From CALHVX01 sp051027215 (GTDB taxonomy: Bacteria; Pseudomonadota; Gammaproteobacteria; Pseudomonadales; Azotimanducaceae): a stretch of 64,000 nt of DNA. This document shows, piece by piece, positions 7,816 to 15,304 of the stretch. The position numbers and the translations under genes were made by a program. Location: NCBI GenBank assembly GCA_051027215.1, contig JBPCXR010000029.1:124001-188000 (forward strand), given 5' to 3'. The notes below the pieces were generated by a model. The model did no database searches. It was not told the origin of the DNA and saw only the letters and a program-made list of their open reading frames with translations. Each line of letters begins with the position of its first letter. The first letter of the stretch is position 1.

Positions 7816-9257
7816 TAGCGCACACCGTCCGTTCCCGATACGTCCTGCGCGAGCCGTATGCCGCTCGCCTGCCACCGATCCGGTGGATAGAAGAAATTTC
7901 GATAGCTGGCTCGCAAATGATCCGCAGGGGTAAAACAGGAGCCGCCCCGGAGTACTAATTGCTCACTCATGAATTTGCCATTGTATTCACCCAGAGTGCC
8001 CGGCAGCGGACGATAGCCGGGGTACGGTCCATAGCTGCTTTGGGTCCATTCCCAAACATCGCCAAACAACTGCTCAAACGGGCCCTGACTCGGCCCCTGG
8101 CCAGCCGGCCGACTATGAAACTGCTTGCTCTCGACAAAGTTGCAAGCAGCGTTGGCCGCGGACCCCTCGGTTGATTGCCCACTAGTAGCCGCCGCCTCCC
8201 ACTCGAACTCTGTGGGCAATCTTGCACCAGCCCATCGTGCATACGCATCCGCTTCGTAGTAGCTAACGTGCATTACCGCTCGCGCGTCATCGAGCTTGTG
8301 CAAACCATCTAACCGGTATTCGAAGTCTTCACCGCCGCGTTTGTGCCAGTACAACGGCGCCTTCCACGCTTGTTCACAGACAGTGGTCCAAGCATTCGAC
8401 AGCCATAGCTCCGGCCGTTGATAGCCACCATCTGCGATAAAGCGCCGATATTCCCCGTTGCTCACAGGTCTGTTGGCCAACGCATACGGCGCCAGCAACA
8501 CTTCGTGTCGCGGTAACTCGTTGTCAAAACAAAACCCAGTGCTATCAGCGCCGACAGATACAATCCCTCCGGGACAGGAGACGAAATTGAGCTTGTCGCT
8601 GGCCGTGAGCCCGCTTGTTTTAGGCGCCGTTTCTATCGCTGGACAGTAGTTGGGAAACAGTGGGTTATGCCCGAACGCATACTTGAGATCCGTTAGCATC
8701 AGCTCTTGATGCTGCTGTTCGTGATGCAAACCGAGCACGAGTCGTTGTAGCAACTCCCCATCAGGCTCACTAGAGACCAGGGACTGTTCCAACAACGTCT
8801 GCATCGCTGCATCAACGTGGGCACGGTAGGCGTAAACCTGGGCAACAGTGGGTCGTGACAGGTGACCGCGACGAGTACGCGGAAATTGTGCGCCAACGCC
8901 GTTGTAGTAAGAATTGAATAGATATTCGAATTGGGCGTCAAAAGGACGATAACCAGCCAGCATTGGCCGCAAAAGAAAGGTTTCGAAAAACCAACTGGTA
9001 TGGGCCAAGTGCCACTTCGGTGGGCTAGCATCGTCCATGGGCTGAACGCCGTAGTCCTCTACTGCCAACGGCGCACACAGCGCTTCGGACTGGGCTCTGA
9101 CTTGCTGATAGCTCGCTAGCAACTCAGCCACCGATGGGCTGATCCCTGAGGCAGTCTGATCCCGAGTATCTAGCTCCCGGGTGTCCAGTTCCCTGGTATT
9201 TAGCAAAACAATCCCTAGGTCGGGGGTTCCGGCTATTGCACAAACCGGCCGACGCAC
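7815..9257 (-). CDS. egtB: Ergothioneine biosynthesis protein EgtB (sulfoxide synthase)
   Basis: Non-heme iron enzyme that joins hercynine to a cysteine-type thiol donor to form the sulfoxide precursor of ergothioneine. The N-terminal DinB-like domain carries the iron ligands in KWHLAHTSWFFE and HHEQQHQELMLTD. The C-terminal half is a formylglycine-generating-enzyme-type domain (ARLPTEFEWEAAA, FGDVWEWTQSSYGPYPGY, LRGGSCFTP, SYRNFF). The start is GTG; a TTG about 19 codons later is an alternative. The first 35 residues are unusual and hold three near-identical copies of a five-residue unit (NTREL-DTREL-DTRDQ) before the conserved domain begins near residue 40. It lies 34 bp after SCO1 on the same strand. 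Confidence 0.92.
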   Translation of the reverse strand: MRRPVCAIAGTPDLGIVLLNTRELDTRELDTRDQTASGISPSVAELLASYQQVRAQSEALCAPLAVEDYGVQPMDDASPPKWHLAHTSWFFETFLLRPMLAGYRPFDAQFEYLFNSYYNGVGAQFPRTRRGHLSRPTVAQVYAYRAHVDAAMQTLLEQSLVSSEPDGELLQRLVLGLHHEQQHQELMLTDLKYAFGHNPLFPNYCPAIETAPKTSGLTASDKLNFVSCPGGIVSVGADSTGFCFDNELPRHEVLLAPYALANRPVSNGEYRRFIADGGYQRPELWLSNAWTTVCEQAWKAPLYWHKRGGEDFEYRLDGLHKLDDARAVMHVSYYEADAYARWAGARLPTEFEWEAAATSGQSTEGSAANAACNFVESKQFHSRPAGQGPSQGPFEQLFGDVWEWTQSSYGPYPGYRPLPGTLGEYNGKFMSEQLVLRGGSCFTPADHLRASYRNFFYPPDRWQASGIRLAQDVSGTDGVR

Positions 9258-9291
9258 TTGATGGTTGTCCGCGGCCCCGTGGACTAACGAA

Positions 9292-9966
9292 CTAGAAACT
9301 CAACGCCAATGACGTGAATGTCTGCTGGATTATATCAGCCTTGTGCGGGAGCTTGATGAATCCATGATAGTGGCCCATCGGGTTAATGATGACGAGGGTG
9401 CCGGTGTGATCGATTTGATAGGGGCCCTCCTCTGAGGGCATCCTGGCGAAGGCGGCATTCACATCCTTGGCAAACTCAGCAAGCGCCCTGTGTTCGCCGC
9501 GTACGCCGACAAAAGATTTCGAAAATGCCTGAACGTAGTTTCGCAGCGCCTCTGCCGTGTCGCGCTGAGGATCCACGGTAATTAGGACGCCCTGAAACTG
9601 TGCGGCCAGCTCTGGCTGCTCGGCAATGAGCGCTCGCTCAGCCTGGCCCATTTCTGACAGGGTAACCGGGCAAATATCAGGACAGTTGGTAAAGCCGAAA
9701 AACATAAATGACCAGCGCCCTTCCAAATCTTCCCCATCAAAGACCTCGCCATTCGCCGTCGTCAGCGCAAAGGGCCGCAACTCTCGCGGTTTCGGCCAAA
9801 GCACAACGCCTCGTTGCGCCAGCTCTTCTGGGCTGAGTACTGGCGTACGACTAACGCTGTAGACGAACATGCCGACCACGCAGGTGACGAACACCAGGCA
9901 CATAAGCACGGTGGTGGCGATGGAACCGGAATGAGAGCCCAGTTTAAAGAACCGTTTGGGTTGCAC
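9292..9966 (-). CDS. SCO1/SenC family copper chaperone for cytochrome oxidase
   Basis: Membrane-anchored thioredoxin-fold protein that delivers copper to the CuA site of COX subunit II. One N-terminal membrane helix (LMCLVFVTCVVGMFVYSV) precedes the periplasmic domain. Copper ligands are visible as the CPDIC pair in FGFTNCPDICP and the histidine in QIDHTGT. The GTG at 9966 gives 224 residues and overlaps the end of the heme O synthase gene by 23 nt; a GTG at 9909 is an alternative start. The longer open frame upstream overlaps ctaB and is not credible. It is the last cox-assembly gene before egtB. Confidence 0.9.
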   Translation of the reverse strand: MQPKRFFKLGSHSGSIATTVLMCLVFVTCVVGMFVYSVSRTPVLSPEELAQRGVVLWPKPRELRPFALTTANGEVFDGEDLEGRWSFMFFGFTNCPDICPVTLSEMGQAERALIAEQPELAAQFQGVLITVDPQRDTAEALRNYVQAFSKSFVGVRGEHRALAEFAKDVNAAFARMPSEEGPYQIDHTGTLVIINPMGHYHGFIKLPHKADIIQQTFTSLALSF

Positions 9967-10891
9967 TGGTTGGCACCATCTCCAACGGTACGCTGCTGGC
10001 AACCGGCACCAGGGTGATGTAGTGATCCACCAGCAGCAACACAAACAGCAACATCAGATACCAGATGGAGTAGCGAAAGGTTTCAATGGGTGCTCGTGGG
10101 TTGCGATTGCGCAACAGCACAATGGCCCAATACAGAAATCCTGCACCCAGCGCGATCGCGCCGGCCAAATACACGAGCCCACTCATGCCGATGGCAAAGG
10201 GCAGCAGACTGGCGGCAAAAAGAATCAGCGTGTAGAAAAAGATATGCAGACGGGTGTAGGCCTCGCCGTGAGTCACTGGCAACATCGGCACATCCACCGA
10301 CGCATATTCCTCTTTACGATCTAACGCCAGGGCCCAGAAGTGCGGCGGGGTCCAGGCAAAGATGATCAACACCAGCAACAAAGCGCCAGGCTCAACTGTC
10401 CCAGTTACCGCTGCCCAACCAAACAGTGGTGGCGCGGCACCGAACAAACCACCGATGACGATGTTCTGCGGCGTCGCACGCTTTAGGAACAAGGTGTAAA
10501 TCAGCCCGTAGCCAACCCAAGACGCCGCGTTGAGCCAGGCAGTCAGCGGGTTCACCAGGGCGTAGAGCATGGCAAAGCCAACGCTGCCGAGTACCGCGGC
10601 AAAGATAAGCCCTTGGGCAGTGCTGACCCGACCGGTGGCAACCGGCCGTTGCTCAGTACGCGCCATGCGCGCGTCGACCTCAGCATCGGCGATATGATTT
10701 ACCGCCGCCGCAGAGGCCGCCACCAAGGCGATGCCGAGAGTCCCGAAGACCAGCGCGTTGAGCGGCACCATGCCGGGAACCGCGAGAAACATGCCCACCA
10801 CGGCACACAACAACATGAGCATGACGACCCGGGGTTTGGTCATCTCGTAGTAATCGCGCCAACTCGGGGCGGTAAGGGTCAGTTCACTCAT
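9944..10891 (-). CDS. ctaB: Protoheme IX farnesyltransferase (heme O synthase)
   Basis: Adds a farnesyl group to heme b to make heme O, the precursor of the heme A used by the oxidase encoded alongside. This polytopic UbiA-family protein has the two Asp-rich prenyltransferase motifs, NHIADAEVDARMARTEQRP in the first half and DRKEEYASVDVPM later. YTLFLKRATPQNIVIGG is also typical of CtaB/CyoE. The ATG at 10891 gives 315 residues and starts MSELTLTAPSWRDYYEMTKPR, a normal family N-terminus. The frame open to 11053 would overlap cox15 by 127 nt and is rejected. It lies 35 bp downstream of the heme A synthase gene, its partner enzyme. Confidence 0.95.
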   Translation of the reverse strand: MSELTLTAPSWRDYYEMTKPRVVMLMLLCAVVGMFLAVPGMVPLNALVFGTLGIALVAASAAAVNHIADAEVDARMARTEQRPVATGRVSTAQGLIFAAVLGSVGFAMLYALVNPLTAWLNAASWVGYGLIYTLFLKRATPQNIVIGGLFGAAPPLFGWAAVTGTVEPGALLLVLIIFAWTPPHFWALALDRKEEYASVDVPMLPVTHGEAYTRLHIFFYTLILFAASLLPFAIGMSGLVYLAGAIALGAGFLYWAIVLLRNRNPRAPIETFRYSIWYLMLLFVLLLVDHYITLVPVASSVPLEMVPTSATQTVL

Positions 10892-10926
10892 GTACAGCTC
10901 TTGCTCTAGACGAAGCCCGGCACCGG

Positions 10927-12012
10927 TCAGGTCGGCGACCCGGCGGGTAGCGGGGTCGACGTCCCCAGTCGATGCTGGAAGGCGCCGTAGTTTACTGTAA
11001 CCACCAGCAGCAGGGTAACGGCACCGAAAGCATTGTGGGCCGTTGCGATCCAAAGCGGCAAGACCAACAGAACGTTGGCGATTCCCAGGCCAAGCTGCAG
11101 ACCCAGCACCAATGCCACTGGCCAGGCCAGCCAGTGAGACACGCGCCAGAGTCGATAAGCCAAGCTACCGACCAGCAACAGCACCAGCAACGCACCCAGC
11201 CGGTGGAACATCTGTATGGCCACCCGCGCCTCGCTTTCCAACAGTCCGCCGAGGTAATTGGGGCCTACGGACTGGCCGATGTTGAAGCCCGCGCCAAGGT
11301 CCATCGATTGCGGCCAAAGCTCACCATGACACGTGGGGAAGTCGGGGCAGGCCAACGCGGCGTAGTTGGACGATACCCAACCGCCCAAGGCGATCTGCAC
11401 AACCAGCACCACCAGGGCTAGCATGGCGTGAGAGCGCAGCCGGGCGGGCACGGTAAAACGGCTCACGGGCCCGAGCGCGCCCGTGCGCAGCGCCAACAAC
11501 CACAGCAACGACAAGGTCATGAAACCACCCAGCAGGTGCGCGGTCACCACTTGCGGCCAGAGTTTCAGCGTCACCGTCCAGGCACCAAAGGCGCCCTGCA
11601 AAATGACCATGCCCAGGAGCCCGGTGGTGAGCCCGACCGGCATTCCACTGCTGGCAATCCCCGGACTCTTAGAGCCGGAGCGGGCGCGCCACGCCAGGGC
11701 GGTGAACACCAGAATGACCAGACCCAGGGCTGTGGCGAAATAGCGATGGACCATTTCTGGCCAGGTCTTTGTCAGGTCCACCGGGGCTTCGGGGAACTTT
11801 GCCTGGGCCGCAGCGATTTCCTCAGCGTCGGTTGGCCACAACAGATGGCCGTAGCAACCTGGCCAATCCGGGCAGCCTAGCCCCGCGTCCACCAAGCGGG
11901 TAAACGCACCGAGTACGACCACCACAGCGGCTAGCACTAAGCTCGAGCAGACAAACCAGCGCAAGCGCCCAGATGGTCTGGACGATGCCTGGGACGTGAC
12001 GGATTCAGCCAA
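10927..12012 (-). CDS. ctaA: Heme A synthase (COX15/CtaA)
   Basis: Oxidises the C8 methyl group of heme O to a formyl group, giving heme A. The 361-residue protein is an eight-helix membrane protein with two homologous halves, each carrying a heme or redox site: LVDAGLGCPDWPGCYG with the later VHRYFA in the first half, and ALACPDFPTCHGELWP with FHRLGA in the second. The paired CPDWPGC and CPDFPTC cysteine motifs are diagnostic. The start is TTG and overlaps the upstream SCO-like gene by 8 nt, which suggests translational coupling. Confidence 0.95.
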   Translation of the reverse strand: MAESVTSQASSRPSGRLRWFVCSSLVLAAVVVVLGAFTRLVDAGLGCPDWPGCYGHLLWPTDAEEIAAAQAKFPEAPVDLTKTWPEMVHRYFATALGLVILVFTALAWRARSGSKSPGIASSGMPVGLTTGLLGMVILQGAFGAWTVTLKLWPQVVTAHLLGGFMTLSLLWLLALRTGALGPVSRFTVPARLRSHAMLALVVLVVQIALGGWVSSNYAALACPDFPTCHGELWPQSMDLGAGFNIGQSVGPNYLGGLLESEARVAIQMFHRLGALLVLLLVGSLAYRLWRVSHWLAWPVALVLGLQLGLGIANVLLVLPLWIATAHNAFGAVTLLLVVTVNYGAFQHRLGTSTPLPAGSPT

Positions 12013-12571
12013 TTTGCGACACCTTCAGTAAGCGCTTGAGGTCACTCAACACTGGCTTGCCAGCCGTGTCTAGTGGGTAGCGAAACACCAGGTTCCCCAG
12101 CGGATCGACGATATAGATGCCCGGGTTAAGCGTGGCGCCGCCCGTCTGGCGCCAACGTGCGAGCTTGGGAAAGGGCTCTGCCAATGCTGTTGCTGCCATA
12201 TCGGGACTGATCAAGGAGCGCCGCACCCGCTCGGCATCCTTGCTCAACAAAATGTGGAGTTGCCGCATTTCATGCACCGCTTGCGCGCACGTGGCATCGC
12301 AGGATGGCGTGGCAACAACCCAAACTCCCCATAGGGCTTCAGGTGCCACAGCAATCCCAGCGCCATCAACCAGCAACAATTGTTCGGTTGTGAGCGCCGG
12401 TCGCACCCATTCACCCTGATTGGTTGTGCCCCAAACTGCGCCATCACGCGCCTGGAAGAACAAAAGGTAAGAGCCACCCAAAGACAGCGCTGCGATGACT
12501 AGAATGACGATCAGCTGTAGACGGTTCTTGCGCACGGTTTGAGGGTCGGCTACAGGTTCAGGCTGGGTCAT
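12005..12571 (-). CDS. SCO-like single-pass membrane protein of the cox cluster
   Basis: Protein of 188 residues with one N-terminal membrane helix (LIVILVIAALSLGGSYLLFF) and an extracytoplasmic domain. It has a CxxxC pair in ATPSCDATCAQAVHEMRQLH, the same spacing as the copper-binding cysteines of SCO1, and ends in GIYIVDPLGNLVFRYP, the usual late strand of a thioredoxin fold. The proximal histidine of true SCO proteins is not evident at the expected site (NPGIYIVDP). It sits between SURF1 and heme A synthase, the place of the uncharacterised PA0110-type gene in Pseudomonas. A role in oxidase assembly or thiol redox is inferred from position and fold only. Confidence 0.75.
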   Translation of the reverse strand: MTQPEPVADPQTVRKNRLQLIVILVIAALSLGGSYLLFFQARDGAVWGTTNQGEWVRPALTTEQLLLVDGAGIAVAPEALWGVWVVATPSCDATCAQAVHEMRQLHILLSKDAERVRRSLISPDMAATALAEPFPKLARWRQTGGATLNPGIYIVDPLGNLVFRYPLDTAGKPVLSDLKRLLKVSQIG

Positions 12572-12594
12572 GCTTCTGGTTGTTCCACTGCTAT

Positions 12595-13353
12595 CTATTT
12601 TGGTTCCGCTGGTTCTAGCCTGTGCCTGCTACCCGCAATCGCGCCGACTCGTAGTCCGAAGACTAGGTAACCGATGCTCAAAACTGCGGCAAGGCCGAAC
12701 CACTGTACAGCGTACCCCCGGTGCCGGTCGGCTGCATTGGCAATGGTCAGTGGCGCTGGCGCAAGTACGCCGGGTTGACCTGGCTCCAGGCGCAGCTCCA
12801 GCGCTTGCCCCTGTTCACGTTCAGCGGCCATGGCGACTACGTTCAGCCGCTGGCGCCGTTTCGGCCAATTGGCTGTGACTGGTTCCGGCGCCAAGAGCGG
12901 CAGCAGTCCCGTGTCAGGCCACACCGTGGCCACCACCTCCACCAAGCCCTGGGGAGTCTCGACCGCAGGCCATTGCTCGCGCTTTTGCTGAGCAGCCACA
13001 AAGCCGCGGTTCAGCAACCAAGCTCGTCCCTCTAGGGTCACAAACCAATGCACGACCCAATAACCCACTTCGCCGTCACGTACCTGGTTGTCGATCAGGT
13101 AGTATCGTTCGCCGTCAAAGCGACCTTCTAGGCGCAGTCGGCTGAACGCTTCTACGCTTCGATCGCCTGACGCCAAAGCCGTCACGCGCACGGGGAGCGC
13201 GCCGGCCTGCCGCAGATACTCAGCCGCCAGTGCTTGTTTTTCCGCGCCGCGACTGAGCTGCCAAAAGCCTAAGCCGCACAACACCGGCACAAATACCAGG
13301 GCAAACAGCGTCAATCTCAGCCCCGGTCGGAAGCGTTGGCTGCAGGGGTTCAT
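12595..13353 (-). CDS. SURF1 family cytochrome oxidase assembly protein
   Basis: Inner-membrane factor that helps insert heme A into COX subunit I. The layout is typical: an N-terminal helix (LRLTLFALVFVPVLCGLGFW), the GFWQLSRGAEK signature, a periplasmic domain with YYLIDNQVRDGEVGYWV and WLLNRGFV, and a C-terminal helix opened by HRGYAVQWFGLA. The ATG at 13353 (252 aa) is chosen because GGTGA lies just upstream; the TTG at 13380 is less likely. It ends 23 bp before the SCO-like gene and is divergent from the small DUF2909 gene. Confidence 0.9.
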   Translation of the reverse strand: MNPCSQRFRPGLRLTLFALVFVPVLCGLGFWQLSRGAEKQALAAEYLRQAGALPVRVTALASGDRSVEAFSRLRLEGRFDGERYYLIDNQVRDGEVGYWVVHWFVTLEGRAWLLNRGFVAAQQKREQWPAVETPQGLVEVVATVWPDTGLLPLLAPEPVTANWPKRRQRLNVVAMAAEREQGQALELRLEPGQPGVLAPAPLTIANAADRHRGYAVQWFGLAAVLSIGYLVFGLRVGAIAGSRHRLEPAEPK

Positions 13354-13409
13354 CGGCGAATCACCGGGGTGGGTATGCAATACTGCATATCTTTAATGCG
13401 GGTCTGCCA

Positions 13410-13691
13410 TTGCTTAAACCCCTCATAATTGTGCTGTTGGCCGGGGTGCTGATCAGTCTTTTCAGCGGCCTGGTCTTTCTTTTCAAAGACAGCGAACGCT
13501 TGGACTCGAAGCGCACACTGTATGCGCTCGGCATCAGGGTCAGCTTGGCAGCCGCGCTGCTGGTAACGTTATTCTACGGCTTCTATACCGGGCAGCTAAG
13601 AATTGGGACCAACGCGCCCTGGCACGATCGCGCGGACACAGCCACCGACTCCTCTCAACCGATCGCTCCTGCGGAGCACCAGCCAGAATAG
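13410..13691 (+). CDS. Twin transmembrane protein (DUF2909 family)
   Basis: A 93-residue protein with two membrane helices (LIIVLLAGVLISLFSGLVFLF and VSLAAALLVTLFYGFYTG) joined by a short loop, KDSERLDSKRTLYALGIR. This resembles DUF2909 proteins found in gammaproteobacterial cox clusters. It starts with TTG. It is encoded on the plus strand inside the otherwise leftward cox cluster, between SURF1 and coxIII, so it splits the run and must have its own promoter in the short gap before it. It converges with coxIII, with 7 bp between stops. Function unknown; oxidase maturation or stability is only inferred from location. Confidence 0.75.
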   Translation: MLKPLIIVLLAGVLISLFSGLVFLFKDSERLDSKRTLYALGIRVSLAAALLVTLFYGFYTGQLRIGTNAPWHDRADTATDSSQPIAPAEHQPE

Positions 13692-13698
13692 CTGTGCG

Positions 13699-14616
13699 TT
13701 ATAGCACGTAGACAAACAAGAACAGGCAGACCCAAACCACGTCAACGAAGTGCCAGTACCAACTGGCCGCTTCAAAGCCAAAACAGTCTTCGGGCAGGAA
13801 GTGCCCCTTGAAGGAGCGGAACAGCTGCACCGCCAGAATGATTGTCCCCAGCGTCACGTGAAAGCCGTGGAACCCCGTCAACAGAAAAAACGTTGAGCCG
13901 TAGATGCCGCTGTCGAGAGTCAGCCCCAATTCGTTGTAGGCATGCAGATATTCTTCAACCTGCAAGAACAAGAACACAACCCCCAGAGCGACCGTCAGTC
14001 CCAGCCAGAGTTTTAATCCACCGCGGTTGTTGTTCTTGATCGCCGTGTGGGCGAAATGCACCGTCACGCTGGAAGTCAGCAAGATCACCGTATTGTAGAA
14101 CGGTAGGTAGCTCGCCCAGTTGCTGATGCCGGGAGACTCCATGCTCTCTGCAGGGCCGTTAAAGAGCGCATCGTTCGGGTTCGTCATGACCGGCCATTCG
14201 GGCTTAAATTCTGGCCACAGATAATCGCCAGTCAGACCCTTTGCACCCTCACCTCCGAGCCAGGCAACCGCCAACACCCGTGCATAGAACAACGCACCGA
14301 AAAACGCCGCAAAGAACATCACTTCAGAAAAAATAAACCAGCCCATACCCCAAACGTAGGAGCGACGCAGCTGGGCATTGGCCAAACCAATGGAATTCTC
14401 GTCGATGACCTTCGCATACCAAAAGTAGAGCACCGACACCAACAACGCCAAGCCGAAGATGGCCAACAGCGGTACGCCACCACCCCCTGCTTTGACATCG
14501 TTCAACCAACCGCCCAAACCGAACACCATGAAAAACATCGCGGCGGCAGCCCACACCGGATACCAACCGTTATGCGGAACGTAATAGACAGAAGGGTCTG
14601 TGGTGGTATTGGCCAT
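13699..14616 (-). CDS. ctaE: Cytochrome c oxidase subunit III
   Basis: Structural core subunit of the aa3-type oxidase in the inner membrane, 305 residues with seven predicted helices. Recognised by WFIFSEVMFFAAFFGALFYA, LLTSSVTVHFAHTAIK, QVEEYLHAY, FFLLTGFHGFHVTLG and the C-terminal WYWHFVDVVWVCLFLFVYVL. The start ATG follows an AAAGAGA ribosome-binding stretch. It lies 45 bp downstream of ctaG in the normal ctaC-ctaD-ctaG-ctaE order. Confidence 0.97.
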   Translation of the reverse strand: MANTTTDPSVYYVPHNGWYPVWAAAAMFFMVFGLGGWLNDVKAGGGGVPLLAIFGLALLVSVLYFWYAKVIDENSIGLANAQLRRSYVWGMGWFIFSEVMFFAAFFGALFYARVLAVAWLGGEGAKGLTGDYLWPEFKPEWPVMTNPNDALFNGPAESMESPGISNWASYLPFYNTVILLTSSVTVHFAHTAIKNNNRGGLKLWLGLTVALGVVFLFLQVEEYLHAYNELGLTLDSGIYGSTFFLLTGFHGFHVTLGTIILAVQLFRSFKGHFLPEDCFGFEAASWYWHFVDVVWVCLFLFVYVL

Positions 14617-14661
14617 AGTCGATCTCTTTCTCTTTGTCTGTTCTATCTGTTCCGCTAGTTC

Positions 14662-15288
14662 TCAGCCGTCACCGGTCTCGACCACGCCTTTTCTGGCAAG
14701 CGCGGCATCGATCGTACTGCGTGATGCCAGGTCGGTAACATCGAACAGCGCATAGCTTAGCGATATGGATTCCACATTGGCAGGCAGCTCCGGCCCAACT
14801 AGGAAGCGCATGGGCATGGCCATCTCTTCACCCGGTTGTAACACCTGCTGTTCGAAGCAAAAGCATTCGGTCTTGTGAAAATGATCGGATGCCCGATAGG
14901 GCACCACCGAAGGCACGGCTTGCCCGACCATGACGCGATCTGTGGTGTTCTTCACGTAGAAATTTACTTCGGTGAGCTCTCCAGGATGCACCCGAACACC
15001 GCCCTGTTCCGACCAGAACTGCCAGGGCATGCCACCGTTGGTATTGGTGACAAAATTAACTTTGATCAACCGGCTCGTATCGGTCTGCACCACCGCCGGG
15101 TTGTACTCATACTGCCCACCGGTTTTACCGCCCAAGCCCGTGATGTCACAGAGCAGGTTGTATAGCGGCACCAACGCGAAAGCGAAACCAAACATCGCCA
15201 CCGTCAGTACACACAGCTTGGTCACCGTGGAAAAGCCGCCGCTACGAACGCGGCCCGGCGCAATGCTTTGAGTGTGGAGTGGTTTCAC
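14662..15288 (-). CDS. ctaG: Cytochrome c oxidase assembly protein CtaG/Cox11
   Basis: Copper chaperone for the CuB site of COX subunit I. One N-terminal membrane helix (VTKLCVLTVAMFGFAFALVPLYN) is followed by a periplasmic immunoglobulin-like domain with the copper ligands in TECFCFEQQ and the typical PVPSV-like segment QAVPSVVPYRA. The GTG at 15288 gives 208 residues and starts 16 bp after the ctaD stop, preceded by an AGG-containing stretch. The frame extends to 15435, but that extension would overlap the end of ctaD by more than 130 nt and is rejected. Confidence 0.92.
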   Translation of the reverse strand: MKPLHTQSIAPGRVRSGGFSTVTKLCVLTVAMFGFAFALVPLYNLLCDITGLGGKTGGQYEYNPAVVQTDTSRLIKVNFVTNTNGGMPWQFWSEQGGVRVHPGELTEVNFYVKNTTDRVMVGQAVPSVVPYRASDHFHKTECFCFEQQVLQPGEEMAMPMRFLVGPELPANVESISLSYALFDVTDLASRSTIDAALARKGVVETGDG

Positions 15289-15304
15289 CGTATAACGCCT
15301 GCGC

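Noticed and set aside
12570..12878. 102-codon plus-strand frame overlapping SURF1
   Set aside because: Hydrophobic start looks like a membrane helix, but it lies antisense to conserved SURF1 C-terminal sequence.
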